Below are positions 46,766 to 57,355 of a stretch of DNA of 64,000 nucleotides, in pieces. The notes beneath the pieces are model-generated. The model made no database searches. It was not told where the DNA came from and saw nothing but the letters and a program-made list of their open reading frames with translations. How positions within the stretch are numbered: position 1 is the first letter of the stretch; each line of letters begins with the position of its first letter. The translations under genes and the position numbers were made by a program. The stretch covers positions 77,404 through 141,403 of the forward strand of contig CAUEQD010000004.1 in the NCBI GenBank assembly GCA_959019945.1, in the 5' to 3' direction. This stretch comes from an uncultured Collinsella sp. (lineage in GTDB: Bacteria > Actinomycetota > Coriobacteriia > Coriobacteriales > Coriobacteriaceae).

Positions 46766-47112
46766 TCAATCTATATCGATGATAGCGTGCGGGCGCCTTG
46801 CAGGATTGGGGCAAAGCGATGGGCGGTAGGAAAAACTTGGACCCCCAGCCGGCTGATCCGTGCATCTATGTTCACAATTGAATCATTTTGGCGGTAGTTT
46901 TGTTGCGCAATCAAGCGTGCTTGAACCATGGTCGACCTTTTAGGGAACTGTTCGCCGGGTGATAGTGACCGTCTGCAGAAACGGTTCCATTGGACATCTT
47001 TGTTCTTCGAGTTGCGCAAGTCCCTCACGGTATGATTAAAAGCACGTCGTGTCAGACCGGTGTCAATAAAAGGTCAGAAATGGCGGCATCGAATGCAATT
47101 ACGGCATAGGGG
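46766..47112. other. Gap before the defence island, no gene supported
   Basis: A minus-strand ORF here (46771-47028) has no ribosome-binding site and unremarkable composition. A TATGAT hexamer at 47031-47036 may be the -10 of the island promoter. Confidence 0.35.
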
Positions 47113-47118
47113 ATGCTG

Positions 47119-47391
47119 ATGAGCGAAGCGAACTACTTGGAGAGGCTGAAGAAAGCGCCCATCTCGGAGCTTAGTTTTGATGATGTGGGGCTAAGGCGTT
47201 TAATCCAGAATGCTGGTTTCTGCTACTTGCCCGATCTTTTGTCTCTTACCGATCAAGAGATAGACGCTCGTTTTGATGGCAGATATGCCGATTCAATCAT
47301 TAAGATGCGAAAGAAATACCGCGCAGTTCCTGAAGCCTTCGCGGCATCCATGCTTCAGCCCAAGATGGTCGAGAATCCGACCCGAACGTGA
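47119..47391 (+). CDS. Small helix-hairpin-helix-like protein of the defence island
   Basis: 90 aa (ATG 47113 also possible; AGGGG is 6 nt before 47119). The segment FDDVGLRRLIQNAGFCYLPDLLSLTDQEIDARF...YADSIIKMRKKY resembles the helix-hairpin-helix C-terminal domain of the RNA polymerase alpha subunit. It may therefore bind DNA or protein partners. Its TGA overlaps the GTG start of the next gene (GTGA), implying tight coupling with the DruH-like gene. Confidence 0.65.
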   Translation: MSEANYLERLKKAPISELSFDDVGLRRLIQNAGFCYLPDLLSLTDQEIDARFDGRYADSIIKMRKKYRAVPEAFAASMLQPKMVENPTRT

Positions 47392-50192
47392 AAGCCTCGC
47401 CGAAAAGCCGACCTCCTCACGAGTCAAATATCGAGACAGCGTCTTCGATAGAGCAATATGAATACGACTTGAGCCATTTTCCGCTCACGCGCTCCCATGG
47501 GCTGTTTTCGGCAAAATTGGAGGAATTTGAAGAAAGAGCTCGGGGTGCCTTTGACGACCTTGGCTCAAGGTCTGAAAACGTCATGGTTTATCAAGCGTTT
47601 GAGGAATTCTCGGTAGACCTTGATGGGCTCAGCACTGCTTTTGAAGAACTCATAAAGCGTTACCCGACAAAACCTCGCATTGTTCTGATGCTGATTGATA
47701 GGTGTTTGCCGAACGCTTTTATGGTCTATGTTGCCGACAAAGCGCGCAGGGTATTCAATAGCCATAACCTGTGGGGCAACTTTTTTGCCAGTCTTGGCAT
47801 TCGTGACGGTAGTGTGCAGGGGATAGTAAAGCACATTTTTATAAAACATGTTGAAGAGCGTGGAATGCCTTTGTATGGTCGCGATGAGGAAGTTAATCAC
47901 TACTACTACACTGCTCTTCTCCACGGAGGCTTATCGGAAGATTCTTGGTCAAACCTGTGGGAGAAATTACTTCCGCTTGCGAAAGAAGTTTCTAAAGGCA
48001 GTCTAGGTTTTGGCGGAGAGATGGACGGGCGCTCCGTTCTTAGGGAGCTAAAGAACCCTGAGAGTCGGTATGCTCCCGAAAAGGCAGTCCTTAACATTCT
48101 TGAGAAAGCGCCCGATTCAACCATTGCTCCATTATTTGAGGCGTCCATGCGCGTGGCGGCGCAAATTGTTGACTCGAATAGGGCTGGAAGCCGCTACACG
48201 ATGCTATCTAGTTTCGGTCTGCCTGAAGCCGCAATGCAGGCCCTTCGTGACAACCAAGAGCGTGTGCCGCCCTTGGCGACCGGAGGAAGGGCTGCTGCTG
48301 AGACGCAAGAGCGGAGAAGTGGCACCCACCGATTGATCTATCTTCCGATTGCCAGTTTGCAGCTGGATTTATCTGAGGGTGTTGTGACCATGCGCTGGCC
48401 GCGCCAACAGTTCCCGCTGCATTTTGCTGGTGACAAGATTGACTATTATGTTGACGGCGAGCTAAAGGCAAGCTCTGAATTCGATATGAGTGTCGGAAAA
48501 TGCATTTTGAATGCCGTCGGTATTGCCGTTAACCCTCGGGCTCGTTACGACGTGGAATTGAAGCTCATGCAGAAAGATGAGCGAGCGGGTGACTACATCG
48601 AGCTTAGTTCTTTGAGCCAGTCGTTCAGTAGGAACAAGCCCGGTTGTTTTGAATTTATAAAGGACGCTAAGGGCTTCTACCGCTTGCGTGGCAAGAACGA
48701 GCGGTTAACGAAAAAGCGTCGTATCGCATACATTGTTAAAGACGGATACAAGATTGTTCCCGGGCAAGGCATGAAAGCCGTTTCGGAGTATGAGGCTTCT
48801 GGCGATTGGAACGATAACCAGATTTTTATCTACGACGTTGAGCCCGGTTCGGCAGGTTCGGTTGTTGACGAGCTTACGGGCGAGGAAGTTGCCGTTTGGC
48901 AAGAACGTTATGTCGCAAAGGTTGATAAGCATCGCATTATCGGAGAAACGAGCGACGGCGTTGACTTGTATGGGTGCGTTCCGAACGAACTCAATACCAG
49001 CGACGGCCTGCCCTCTGTGAGCATTGAAGCGCTTGATGGCGCGAGCGCCCTAAAAGACTTGGACATCATGTGCTGCTGCGATGGCGAGCTGGTGTCGATG
49101 CCTCGTTGCGCCATATATGAGGACGATACTGAAAATTCAGGTATTGCAAGAATAGAATTCAATCCCTCAAAAACGAGTCAATTCAGTTGGCATATCGAAG
49201 AGTGCGTCCTGGAGGCGAGGCAGAAATCTGCCGGTGGTAAGGTTGTTTTCCGCTACCGATTCGCAGTGGTGCCCATACAAGAATTTAGGCCTCTGTCCAT
49301 CAGCATTGATCACGGGCGTGCTGTAGCCGAATATGGCTTCCAGGCGTGTCTTCCCATTGATGTTGTGCGTATTTATGAAGAAGCCGATGCGGAAGGCGAA
49401 TGCGACAGGCTTAATTCCCTCAATGCTTGGGAGCGGTATGAAGCGAAGGCCCTCCTGAAGGATGAGTTCTTGCATCTCCGTATTCGTTCGAGGGAGAGCG
49501 GCAAAGAAACCGATGCCAAACTTGCTCTTGCTGCAATAGGCGTTGACATACCAGAAAGACTTGCAAATCTATCCAAGGAGCGTCCAATCTGTTTGGCAGA
49601 TGCGTTGGAACTCGGCCCCAGTGCGGCAAACTTTAAGATTATCTCCTATGGTTGGAGGTACAACAGGGCTGCGCTGGTGATGCTCGGTTCAAAACCCCTA
49701 TTCTTCAAGAACCTCAAACAGCCTGGCGAATACGGATTTAATCTATTTAGACATGCAAGCCTCTTTCAACAGACTGACTATAGGGCATCCAGCCGTCTTC
49801 CTCTGAGGCTGTCCCTGTGCTATGGCGATGACGTATCAACTGGAGAACTGATTCCAGCTTGGACCGATGTTCAAATGCTTGATTGTGCCGAGGGGCTCGG
49901 TATTAACGGCTGGAAGCTATCGCCGGGAGAATCCCTTGGATATGTTCTTCGGTTTGAAGGCAAGCCCTTGTGCGACATTCATTTCAGGTTCTTTAGGCGT
50001 TCCAAGTATAAGGAAAGAGACGAAAAGCCGATTGCTACGGCCTTTGCGGAAAAGGGCTCTGCGGAGGTTACTCTTCCATTAAGCGTGGTGAGGCAGCTGA
50101 GCAATAAGAGAGAGGTTGCAGTTGAAATGTCACCGAGCGACTTCTTTGGAGACCCTCGGCGAGAATACGCGACCAGTATCATTCTTAAATAG
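47388..50192 (+). CDS. Large defence-island protein, DruH-like by position and size
   Basis: 934 aa from GTG 47388. Residues about 25-180 are helical and hydrophobic/aromatic (DLSHFPLTRSHGLFSAKLEEF; NAFMVYVADKARRVFNSHNLWGNFFASLGI). The rest is rich in beta-type, immunoglobulin-like stretches. No enzymatic motif was seen. It sits directly before a giant DUF1998 helicase gene, and both size and order match the DruH-DruE pair of type III Druantia phage-defence systems. The identification rests on this context; homology to DruH was not tested. Confidence 0.6.
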   Translation: MKASPKSRPPHESNIETASSIEQYEYDLSHFPLTRSHGLFSAKLEEFEERARGAFDDLGSRSENVMVYQAFEEFSVDLDGLSTAFEELIKRYPTKPRIVLMLIDRCLPNAFMVYVADKARRVFNSHNLWGNFFASLGIRDGSVQGIVKHIFIKHVEERGMPLYGRDEEVNHYYYTALLHGGLSEDSWSNLWEKLLPLAKEVSKGSLGFGGEMDGRSVLRELKNPESRYAPEKAVLNILEKAPDSTIAPLFEASMRVAAQIVDSNRAGSRYTMLSSFGLPEAAMQALRDNQERVPPLATGGRAAAETQERRSGTHRLIYLPIASLQLDLSEGVVTMRWPRQQFPLHFAGDKIDYYVDGELKASSEFDMSVGKCILNAVGIAVNPRARYDVELKLMQKDERAGDYIELSSLSQSFSRNKPGCFEFIKDAKGFYRLRGKNERLTKKRRIAYIVKDGYKIVPGQGMKAVSEYEASGDWNDNQIFIYDVEPGSAGSVVDELTGEEVAVWQERYVAKVDKHRIIGETSDGVDLYGCVPNELNTSDGLPSVSIEALDGASALKDLDIMCCCDGELVSMPRCAIYEDDTENSGIARIEFNPSKTSQFSWHIEECVLEARQKSAGGKVVFRYRFAVVPIQEFRPLSISIDHGRAVAEYGFQACLPIDVVRIYEEADAEGECDRLNSLNAWERYEAKALLKDEFLHLRIRSRESGKETDAKLALAAIGVDIPERLANLSKERPICLADALELGPSAANFKIISYGWRYNRAALVMLGSKPLFFKNLKQPGEYGFNLFRHASLFQQTDYRASSRLPLRLSLCYGDDVSTGELIPAWTDVQMLDCAEGLGINGWKLSPGESLGYVLRFEGKPLCDIHFRFFRRSKYKERDEKPIATAFAEKGSAEVTLPLSVVRQLSNKREVAVEMSPSDFFGDPRREYATSIILK

Positions 50193-50204
50193 CAGGAGCA
50201 AATA

Positions 50205-53200
50205 ATGATGGATGCAAAAGAATTCAACCCCATTGAGACTGCGCGCAAAGTGGAGGACTCTTATCGCGAGTACATTGCCACTACTATTCACTTTGATGAC
50301 GCGGATTTGCAGAAGCAGCTTGAGACGATTCTCTGCGAGCCGGGATATCTTGCAAAGGGACCGTTTCTTGAGGCGGCGCCTCCGTACCGCAAGGATAAAA
50401 CTGTGGCAGACCTGGTGGACGAGGGGGCTTCTCTGCAAGGGCATGATGAGTTTAGGCGGCGGAGAAGAGCGTAATTTTGACCCCTATCGCCCCTTATATG
50501 TGCATCAAGTTAAGGCTATTGAAAAGAGCGTTGCCAGGCGTAATTACGCAGTCGTTACGGGCACGGGTTCGGGTAAGACTGAGTGCTTTTTGCTTCCGAT
50601 TCTGAATGACATCCTCTCAGAATTCGAAAAGAGCGGGCCCTCCGCTGGCGTCCGTGCCATGATACTTTACCCGATGAATGCTCTCGCAAACGATCAGCTT
50701 AAACGATTGCGACTGTTGCTGAAGGGGACCGATATCTCCTTCGGGCGTTATACCGGAGATACTGAGGAGAAAGAGTCCGTGGCTCTCCGTAAGTGGAAAG
50801 ACGAAAACCCGGATCAAACTAGACTGCCAAATGAAATCATCTCTCGCGAGAAAATACGTGAGAACCCACCCAACATTTTGCTTACAAACTACTCTATGCT
50901 TGAGTATCTCCTTCTACGTCCGGAGGATGCGCCGCTGTTCGAAGGAGCATTTGGTGCAAACTGGCGGCATATCGCCATCGATGAGGCGCACGTTTATTCA
51001 GGCGCGCTTGGCACCGAAATCGCATATTTGCTGCGTCGAGTAAAGGCTCGTATCGAATCGGAAACGGGGGAGCTGCCCAAGCTTCATTGTTACGCAACTT
51101 CCGCAACAATCGGCTCAGAAGAAGATATGCCGAAGGTGGCTAAATTTGCTCGGGATCTTTTTGGCGAGCCTTTCTCGGGTGATCCCGCGGATCTCGATGT
51201 CATCACGAGCGAGAAAGATCAGCCCCAAGATGCTCTTGATGAAAAGCCTTGGGGCGCGCTTTCTCTAGACACTTGGGCGGAACTTCGCAGGGAACTTTCC
51301 TATCCCGAAAACGCAAACGTAGAAGACATTCGCAGCGCACTCGCATCTGGTGGAGCTCCTGAAGAGGTTGTAGCGAGACTAGACGGCGAGTCCCCCCTAA
51401 TGGGACTAGGAAAGATCCTTCTGGGTGAATCGTCTGCGACAAAACTGGTGAGACGCTGTGAGCGTCTTTTCGACCTCACTGATCTTGACACCATTGAGGA
51501 GCTTGAGATCGAAGGGCTCACGGGAGATAAGCGGGGTGTGGAAATCCTCACTGCCATGGTTGAGGTGCTTTCCTCTGCACAGCGCTCCAAGGATGTTCCC
51601 ATTCTTACGAGTCGCTACCATTCTTTCTTGCGTGCTCCTGAGGGCATCTATTTAAATCTGCATACACGTAAGCTGACTCCTCACAAAACGATTGCGGAGC
51701 ATTATGACGATGAAAACGATACTCCTGTATATGAGGTGTCGGTCTGTCGCCATTGTGGGCAGGCATACATCCTTGGTGAGGAGAGCTCTGATCCCGAGGT
51801 GAAGACTGCGTGGCTAAGTCCTCGACATGAAGGAACGGATTCCGACGACGAGTTTCTTCCGAGAGTCTACTACCGTCTTCTCTCTGACGAATCGGAGAGG
51901 GATCCCGATGAAAAGATCCAATGGCTGTGCCCGATATGCGGGTCTTTGTATCATGAAGCCGAGGGTGGTGTTCATCGTTTCGAGCATGAGATTGTTGCGC
52001 GCATCCCAATTGCGCTCAACCAAAACGAGAAAAAACAATCAGATGAAGCAGAGGCGCGTTGTCGTCATTGCGGATATCAGTCCGTTGTGGCAATTCAGCC
52101 AATGCGCGTTTCGCCTGAAGCTGCAGGCAGTGTCGTCTGTTACGACCTGGTCAGGGATATTCCGCCTTTTGATGAGGAAGAAGCTGACGAGGATGATTTG
52201 TTCGCAGACCTCGATGAGGAGCGCAGGGCAGGAAGTATTATTTGCTTCTCGGATAAGCGCCAGGACGCGGCTTTCTTCGCGCCCGCAATGGATAGAACTT
52301 ATGGGAACATCACACGTCGTCAGCTGATAAGAGAAGCGGTGGAAACCCTGTCTCGCGACGGTGAGGGTTGTAAGCCGAGCTCAGTTATTGATTGGATAAC
52401 AAGTGTTGCAAAGAGGCGATATCCGGGGGTCTTGGGTTCCAACAAGAGGGGCCAGGCGACGGCCTGGATTCTCGATGAGCTTGCGGCTGAGGATTCGCGG
52501 AACAGCCTTGAAGGCCTTGGCGTTGTAAGGATCGAGCCTACTGAATTTAACAAGGGGTTTTCCCATCCTGGGGCGAAAAAACTTGTCGAAAGACAGGTGG
52601 ATAGACTTAATGCCGATGGGGCAGCCTGGCTTTCATTCGAAGACTACATTTTGTTTGCAAGGACCTGTCTTGAACTGCTCCGAGAGAAAAACGTTATCGA
52701 GGTTCCTGAAGGGGTCCCTGAGCTAAGAAACAATCATGAGAAGCGCGGTAACCTTGTCGTGCTTGAGGGAGGCGGCTCTGCGTCAAAGGATATTGTTCAG
52801 TTTGCGGGAGATGCGGTACGTGGTACAGAAAATAAGCGCAGTGCCTTTATTCGCAAGTACGTCAAAAGGGTCCACGGTATCGAGCTGACCCGTGAGGACG
52901 TTCGCCCGATTCTGCAAAGTCTATTCCAGTTTATGGGGGAGTATCTAAGTTGCAAGCTATTTAGGGGCGAAGGATATTTGATTGATTCGCGTGAACACTT
53001 TAGGCTTGGCAGAGATATTTGGACTATGTATCCGCATTCCAACGATGATATTGTCTATCGTTGCGATGCATGTGGATGTGAGACTCATCTGGACACGCAT
53101 GGCGTTTGCATGACAACGAAATGCAACGGCACGATGGTGAAAATGAGCTTCGCAGAGGCAAGAGACAAAGACCGCTTCTATAAAACCGTATATCAAGATG

Positions 53201-55521
53201 AGGCGCTTCCCCTCGACATCGAGGAACATACTGCACAGCTGTCATCCAAAAAGGCTAGAGAAATACAGAGCGAATTTATCAAAGGCAACGTTAATGTTTT
53301 GAGTTGCACGACCACGTTTGAGCTGGGTGTGGACGTTGGCGATTTGAGGGCCATTTTTATGAGAAACGTTCCACCTAGTACCGCGAATTATACGCAACGA
53401 GCCGGTCGCGTTGGACGCCGCGCTGGCAAGCCTGGATATGCCATCACGTTTGCTCGCTTGCGGCCCCATGATGTCGCGTACTTTGAGGACCCAGCCAAGA
53501 TAATTGGCGGCAACACGAGAGTGCCAATGTGTTATCTGAATAACGATGCCATTGCGATACGGCATGTTTTCGCTGTCGCTATGTCTGAGTTCTTTCGCTA
53601 CGCGAGCCGGAGCTTGGGCAAAGACTACTCTCATGGATACAACGACTTTATGGATCTTTCTAAATCGGAGCCGGAAGGCCTCGAAGATCTTCGCAGCTTC
53701 CTTGCATCGCGGCCAAAGAGTGTCTATGAACAGCTCGTCCGCGTTGTTCCGCAAGGCATGCCCGTGGCGGAAGAAGTTGGCGTAAACGAGTGGGGGTGGA
53801 TAGCAAAGCTCGTTGGGCCAATCGATTCGGCTGAGAATGGAGGCGGTGGCAGGCTTCTCCTTGCACATAGCCTTAAGCATGCTGATTTTGAGCGTGTTCA
53901 GGATGGTATTGAGCTGAATATGGGCGTCAACGACATTCTCGCATCCAAGCTTCTAAAGTCCAGGGATGCGCTCAAGAAGGAGAGAACTATCGCAATTCTT
54001 GCCGAGAACGGAGTATTGCCTAAGTACGGGTTTCCGACTGATCTCGTAGAGCTCCATCTTCTTGATATCGAGAATTCTGTAGGTGAGAACAGGCTCGAGC
54101 TTTCTAGGGGTATGCGTCAAGCCATTAGGGAATATGCACCGGGGGCGGAAATCGTTGCCGGCAAGACGCTTTGGAAGTCCGTTGGACTCAGAAAGCCGAA
54201 AGGACAAGAGTTGCGAAAGCGCAGGTATGGAAAGTGTCCAAATTGCGAAACATTTGTATGGCCTATTGAAAACTACAGTGATAAAGGCGAGTGTCCCGTT
54301 TGCCATACCGAGTTTGCTCTCGAAAAGAATATGCTCATACCTTCCTATGGTTTTGTCGGCACGGAAAACAAAAAAGGCATCGGGCTTAGAAGGCCGAGGC
54401 CAAAGGGGTATGCATCGGTGCACTTTAGCCAGCACTGGCCTAACGAGACTGCGACCGGAGAGTTTTGTTTTCCTGGCGGTGCGGTGAAAGTAAAATATGC
54501 CGAGAACGGGCAACTTTGTGTGCTCAATAGCCCTGCTAAGGGCTTCCAAGTCTGCTCTTACTGCAATCGCGCTGCTGTTGGTGGAGAGAAGATCCAACAT
54601 ACCTACTGGTGCGAGAAGAGCGGCACTGCTCCAAAGATTAATAGGTTCAGCGCACTGGGTACGGCATTTGTGAGCGACGTTCTCGAGCTCGTATTTGATT
54701 TTGATGCGGCGACGGTTTGCTGCGATGGCGACTGGGAAGCTGTGATGTGGGCGCTGTTTACCGCTGCGGCTAAAATCCTTGAGGTTCCCGAGACCGAACT
54801 CGGAGGGACTACATACAAAAATGATGCAGGCAGCTTTTCAATACTCATCTATGATGACGTGCCTGGAGGAGCCGGTCATGTGCGCCAGCTCAGCAAAGAG
54901 GTGGCGGAGCTAATTGAAGAGGCTTATAAGGTCGTAGACGGTCATTGTGGATGCGGTGAAGAAACTTGCTGCTACGGTTGTATTGCAAATTATTACAACC
55001 AAGCTGTGCAGGCGAACCTTTCTCGAGGCGCTGCAAAGCGAATTTTGGGGACTCTTCTTGCTGTATCGCCTTCCGTTTGTTCTGCCGGCAATTCCGATGA
55101 GGATAAAGAACTCGATTGCGAGCTGGATGCCTCGGACTCGGTTGCTGGGTTTGAGCTATATGCCTCTGATGATGGCGCAAACAACAAGGCGCTATCGTTG
55201 GCCGAAGCGATGAAGCTGTCAATCCGATCTGATTCTTCGGAGGAGTGGATCGAGTTGATTCGTGAAATGACGAGCTACGACTCGCATCTGCGCTGGGAGA
55301 CTCCGGGCATAGATGTGGAGCTATCTGATGCTGGCGACGACAGCGCTTATGCCACGCTTGTTTGGCGCAAGTCCAAGGTCATTCTTCTTGACGAGGAAGC
55401 GGCGGGCGATTTTGACAATGCCTTCGGCTCCGCTTGGCGATTTGCGTCAGGCTGGAGTCTGTTTGTTGCCGGCGAGTGCTCCGCTGAAGATGTAATGAGA
55501 GAGATCGATAAAGAGGCATAG
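50205..55521 (+). pseudogene. Giant DUF1998 helicase (DruE-like) with a +1 frameshift
   Basis: Translation starts at ATG 50205 (AGGAG upstream): DAKEFNPIETARKVEDSYREYIATT, typical of this family, to VDEG. In GAGGGGGCTT (50421-50430) the frame breaks; deleting one G of the G5 run (50423-50427) joins it to LLCKGMMSLGGGEERNFDPYRPLYVHQ and gives 1771 aa. Helicase motifs: GTGSGKTE, PMNALANDQ, DEAHVY, TSATIG, CTTTFELGVDVGDL, QRAGRVGRRAG. Zinc clusters CDACGCET, CPNCETFVWP/CPVC and the C-terminal DUF1998/MZB (CGCGEETCCYGC) follow. It is the motor of a Druantia-like system. The break may be a mutation, phase variation or a sequencing error. Confidence 0.8.
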
Positions 55522-55523
55522 CC

Positions 55524-57257
55524 ATGGCTGCAAGAATGATACCGAGCCTTGGCCCAGCTGAATACGACGATCGGAGCCATGAGGGGGAGATTTATTACGC
55601 ACTGAGTAAGCTTCCCGATGATTTTACGGTTATCCATTCATACAAGATGTTGGATGTTGTGGATGGAAACGCTATTGAGCAGAGGGAAGCCGATTTCGTC
55701 GTGTTTAATCGCAGACTCGGTATCCTTGTCATCGAGGCGAAGGCGGGAAAGATCCGCTGCGAAAACGGCGAGTGGCTATACGGTAGCGGCATATCGATGC
55801 GGAGGCATGGAGGGCCTTATCGGCAGGCGGATAGCATTAAATGGAAGCTCATTAATCGATTTGAAGATGTAGGGTTGAGGGAGCTGTGCGATAGGTGCAA
55901 GGTTACTCATGCGGTTTGGCTTCCGTCCTTGGGCGCCCACGAGCTTGGTTTTATTGACTACTCTCCTGAGGCTTCTCGCGATATTACTCTGTGCAAGACA
56001 GACCTTGGGGATCCAACTGCTCAAATAGTTCGCATCATGAGTATGGAAGTCGGGGGAAGGGAGACGAGACTCTCCAAGACCGAGGCTCAAGAGGTTTTGC
56101 ATAAAGTGCTCTTGCCGGAGTTCGATATCGTCCCGACGAATTCGGTAGACTATCGATATAACGATTTCGTGTTCGCAAGGCTGCTGGACTCGCAGGCTCG
56201 CGTGTTGAATTTCATCAAGGATCAGAAGACGGCGGTAATTAATGGGGCGGCAGGAACTGGTAAAACCCTCATTGCAATTGAGAGGGCTAGGCAGGCCGCC
56301 TGTACGGGCAGGGTTCTCTTTTTGTGCTTTAATTCGCTTTTGAAGGAAGAGATTGCTAGAAGGTGCAAGGATGTTCCGGAAATCGACGTCTATACAATTC
56401 CGGGCTACGCCTGCAAGGTCTGCAATTCTCTCGAGCCAAACTATGCCAGCCTGACCGAAGAGCTCATGGAGCACCCTGACTCGTTTCCCTATCAGCACAT
56501 CGTAATAGACGAAGGCCAAGATTTTGGCCTCAAGGCTATCGAGGACGCGATGGTGCTCGAAACGCTACGTTCTATTGTGGATTCAAAGCCGGAAAGCACC
56601 ATGTATCTCTTTTACGACAAAAGGCAGTTTGTCCAAGGCTCAACTATGCCCAGCTTCCTTATGGATGCCGATTGCAAGCTAACGCTTTATGTAAACTGCC
56701 GGAATACGGAGGCTATCGAGAAGTCTTCCCTGAGTGCTTTTGGTGAAGCGCACGGTTTTAGAACACAGGTTATGGCTAAGCTTGGCAAGCCTCCATTGCT
56801 TATGATTGATTGTGACGCCGCCGCGCAAGAGGCATATGTGGATAAGCATATTACTCTACTCAAGAGTGCCGGTATTAATGACATTGTGATTATCACATGC
56901 AAGACACTGGAAAATTCTAAGCTGTCGGGCTGTTTCACTGGCGATCAGAGCTTAAAGAGGTGGAAAGGTCAGAAGATTCCCGTCCATACGGTGAGGAAGT
57001 TCAAGGGGATGGAGGCTGCTGCGGTAATTTTGATTGATGTTGATCAAGCCTTATGGGAACAGCCGTTCATGAGCTACATGCCAGAGCCTGGGACTTTGTT
57101 TTATACGGCTGCTTCAAGGGCGCGGCATGAGCTTAGAATTGTTTGCGACATGAATGAGGACGCCTGCAACCACGCGCTCGTGGCGATGGGCGAAAAAGCG
57201 AATAGGCGCCCCGCCAAGAAGCTCGCAAATGTTCTGGGGGCAGTATTGGTTGGATAG
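55524..57257 (+). CDS. NERD nuclease-domain / UvrD-like helicase fusion
   Basis: 577 aa. Residues about 18-125 form a NERD domain: SHEGEIYY, READFVVFNRRLGILVIEAKAG with the D...EAK nuclease-like triad (E20, D57, E71, K73). An SF1 helicase follows: GAAGTGKT near residue 241, VIDEGQDF near 327, VRKFKGMEAAAVILID, and YTAASRARHEL (motif VI). It starts 2 nt after the DruE-like stop, so it belongs to the same transcription unit. Confidence 0.85.
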   Translation: MAARMIPSLGPAEYDDRSHEGEIYYALSKLPDDFTVIHSYKMLDVVDGNAIEQREADFVVFNRRLGILVIEAKAGKIRCENGEWLYGSGISMRRHGGPYRQADSIKWKLINRFEDVGLRELCDRCKVTHAVWLPSLGAHELGFIDYSPEASRDITLCKTDLGDPTAQIVRIMSMEVGGRETRLSKTEAQEVLHKVLLPEFDIVPTNSVDYRYNDFVFARLLDSQARVLNFIKDQKTAVINGAAGTGKTLIAIERARQAACTGRVLFLCFNSLLKEEIARRCKDVPEIDVYTIPGYACKVCNSLEPNYASLTEELMEHPDSFPYQHIVIDEGQDFGLKAIEDAMVLETLRSIVDSKPESTMYLFYDKRQFVQGSTMPSFLMDADCKLTLYVNCRNTEAIEKSSLSAFGEAHGFRTQVMAKLGKPPLLMIDCDAAAQEAYVDKHITLLKSAGINDIVIITCKTLENSKLSGCFTGDQSLKRWKGQKIPVHTVRKFKGMEAAAVILIDVDQALWEQPFMSYMPEPGTLFYTAASRARHELRIVCDMNEDACNHALVAMGEKANRRPAKKLANVLGAVLVG

Positions 57258-57355
57258 GGCGCCAGCGCGCCCCGCCGCCCTTTGTGAATCCGAGATTGTT
57301 TCCTAGGAGCTTCGCTGCTGCTTCCGTTGCTATTCATGCCATGCGCGGGCAGCAG

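Noticed and set aside
46771..47028. Minus-strand ORF before the defence island
   Set aside because: No ribosome-binding site, no recognisable motif, and it overlaps the probable promoter of the island.
50212..50440. In-frame ATG 50212 as the start of the DUF1998 helicase
   Set aside because: The peptide it encodes up to the G5 tract (RLRAKWRTLIASTLPLLF...) is out of frame relative to the family-like sequence read from 50205 and has no ribosome-binding site; the frameshift explanation fits better.
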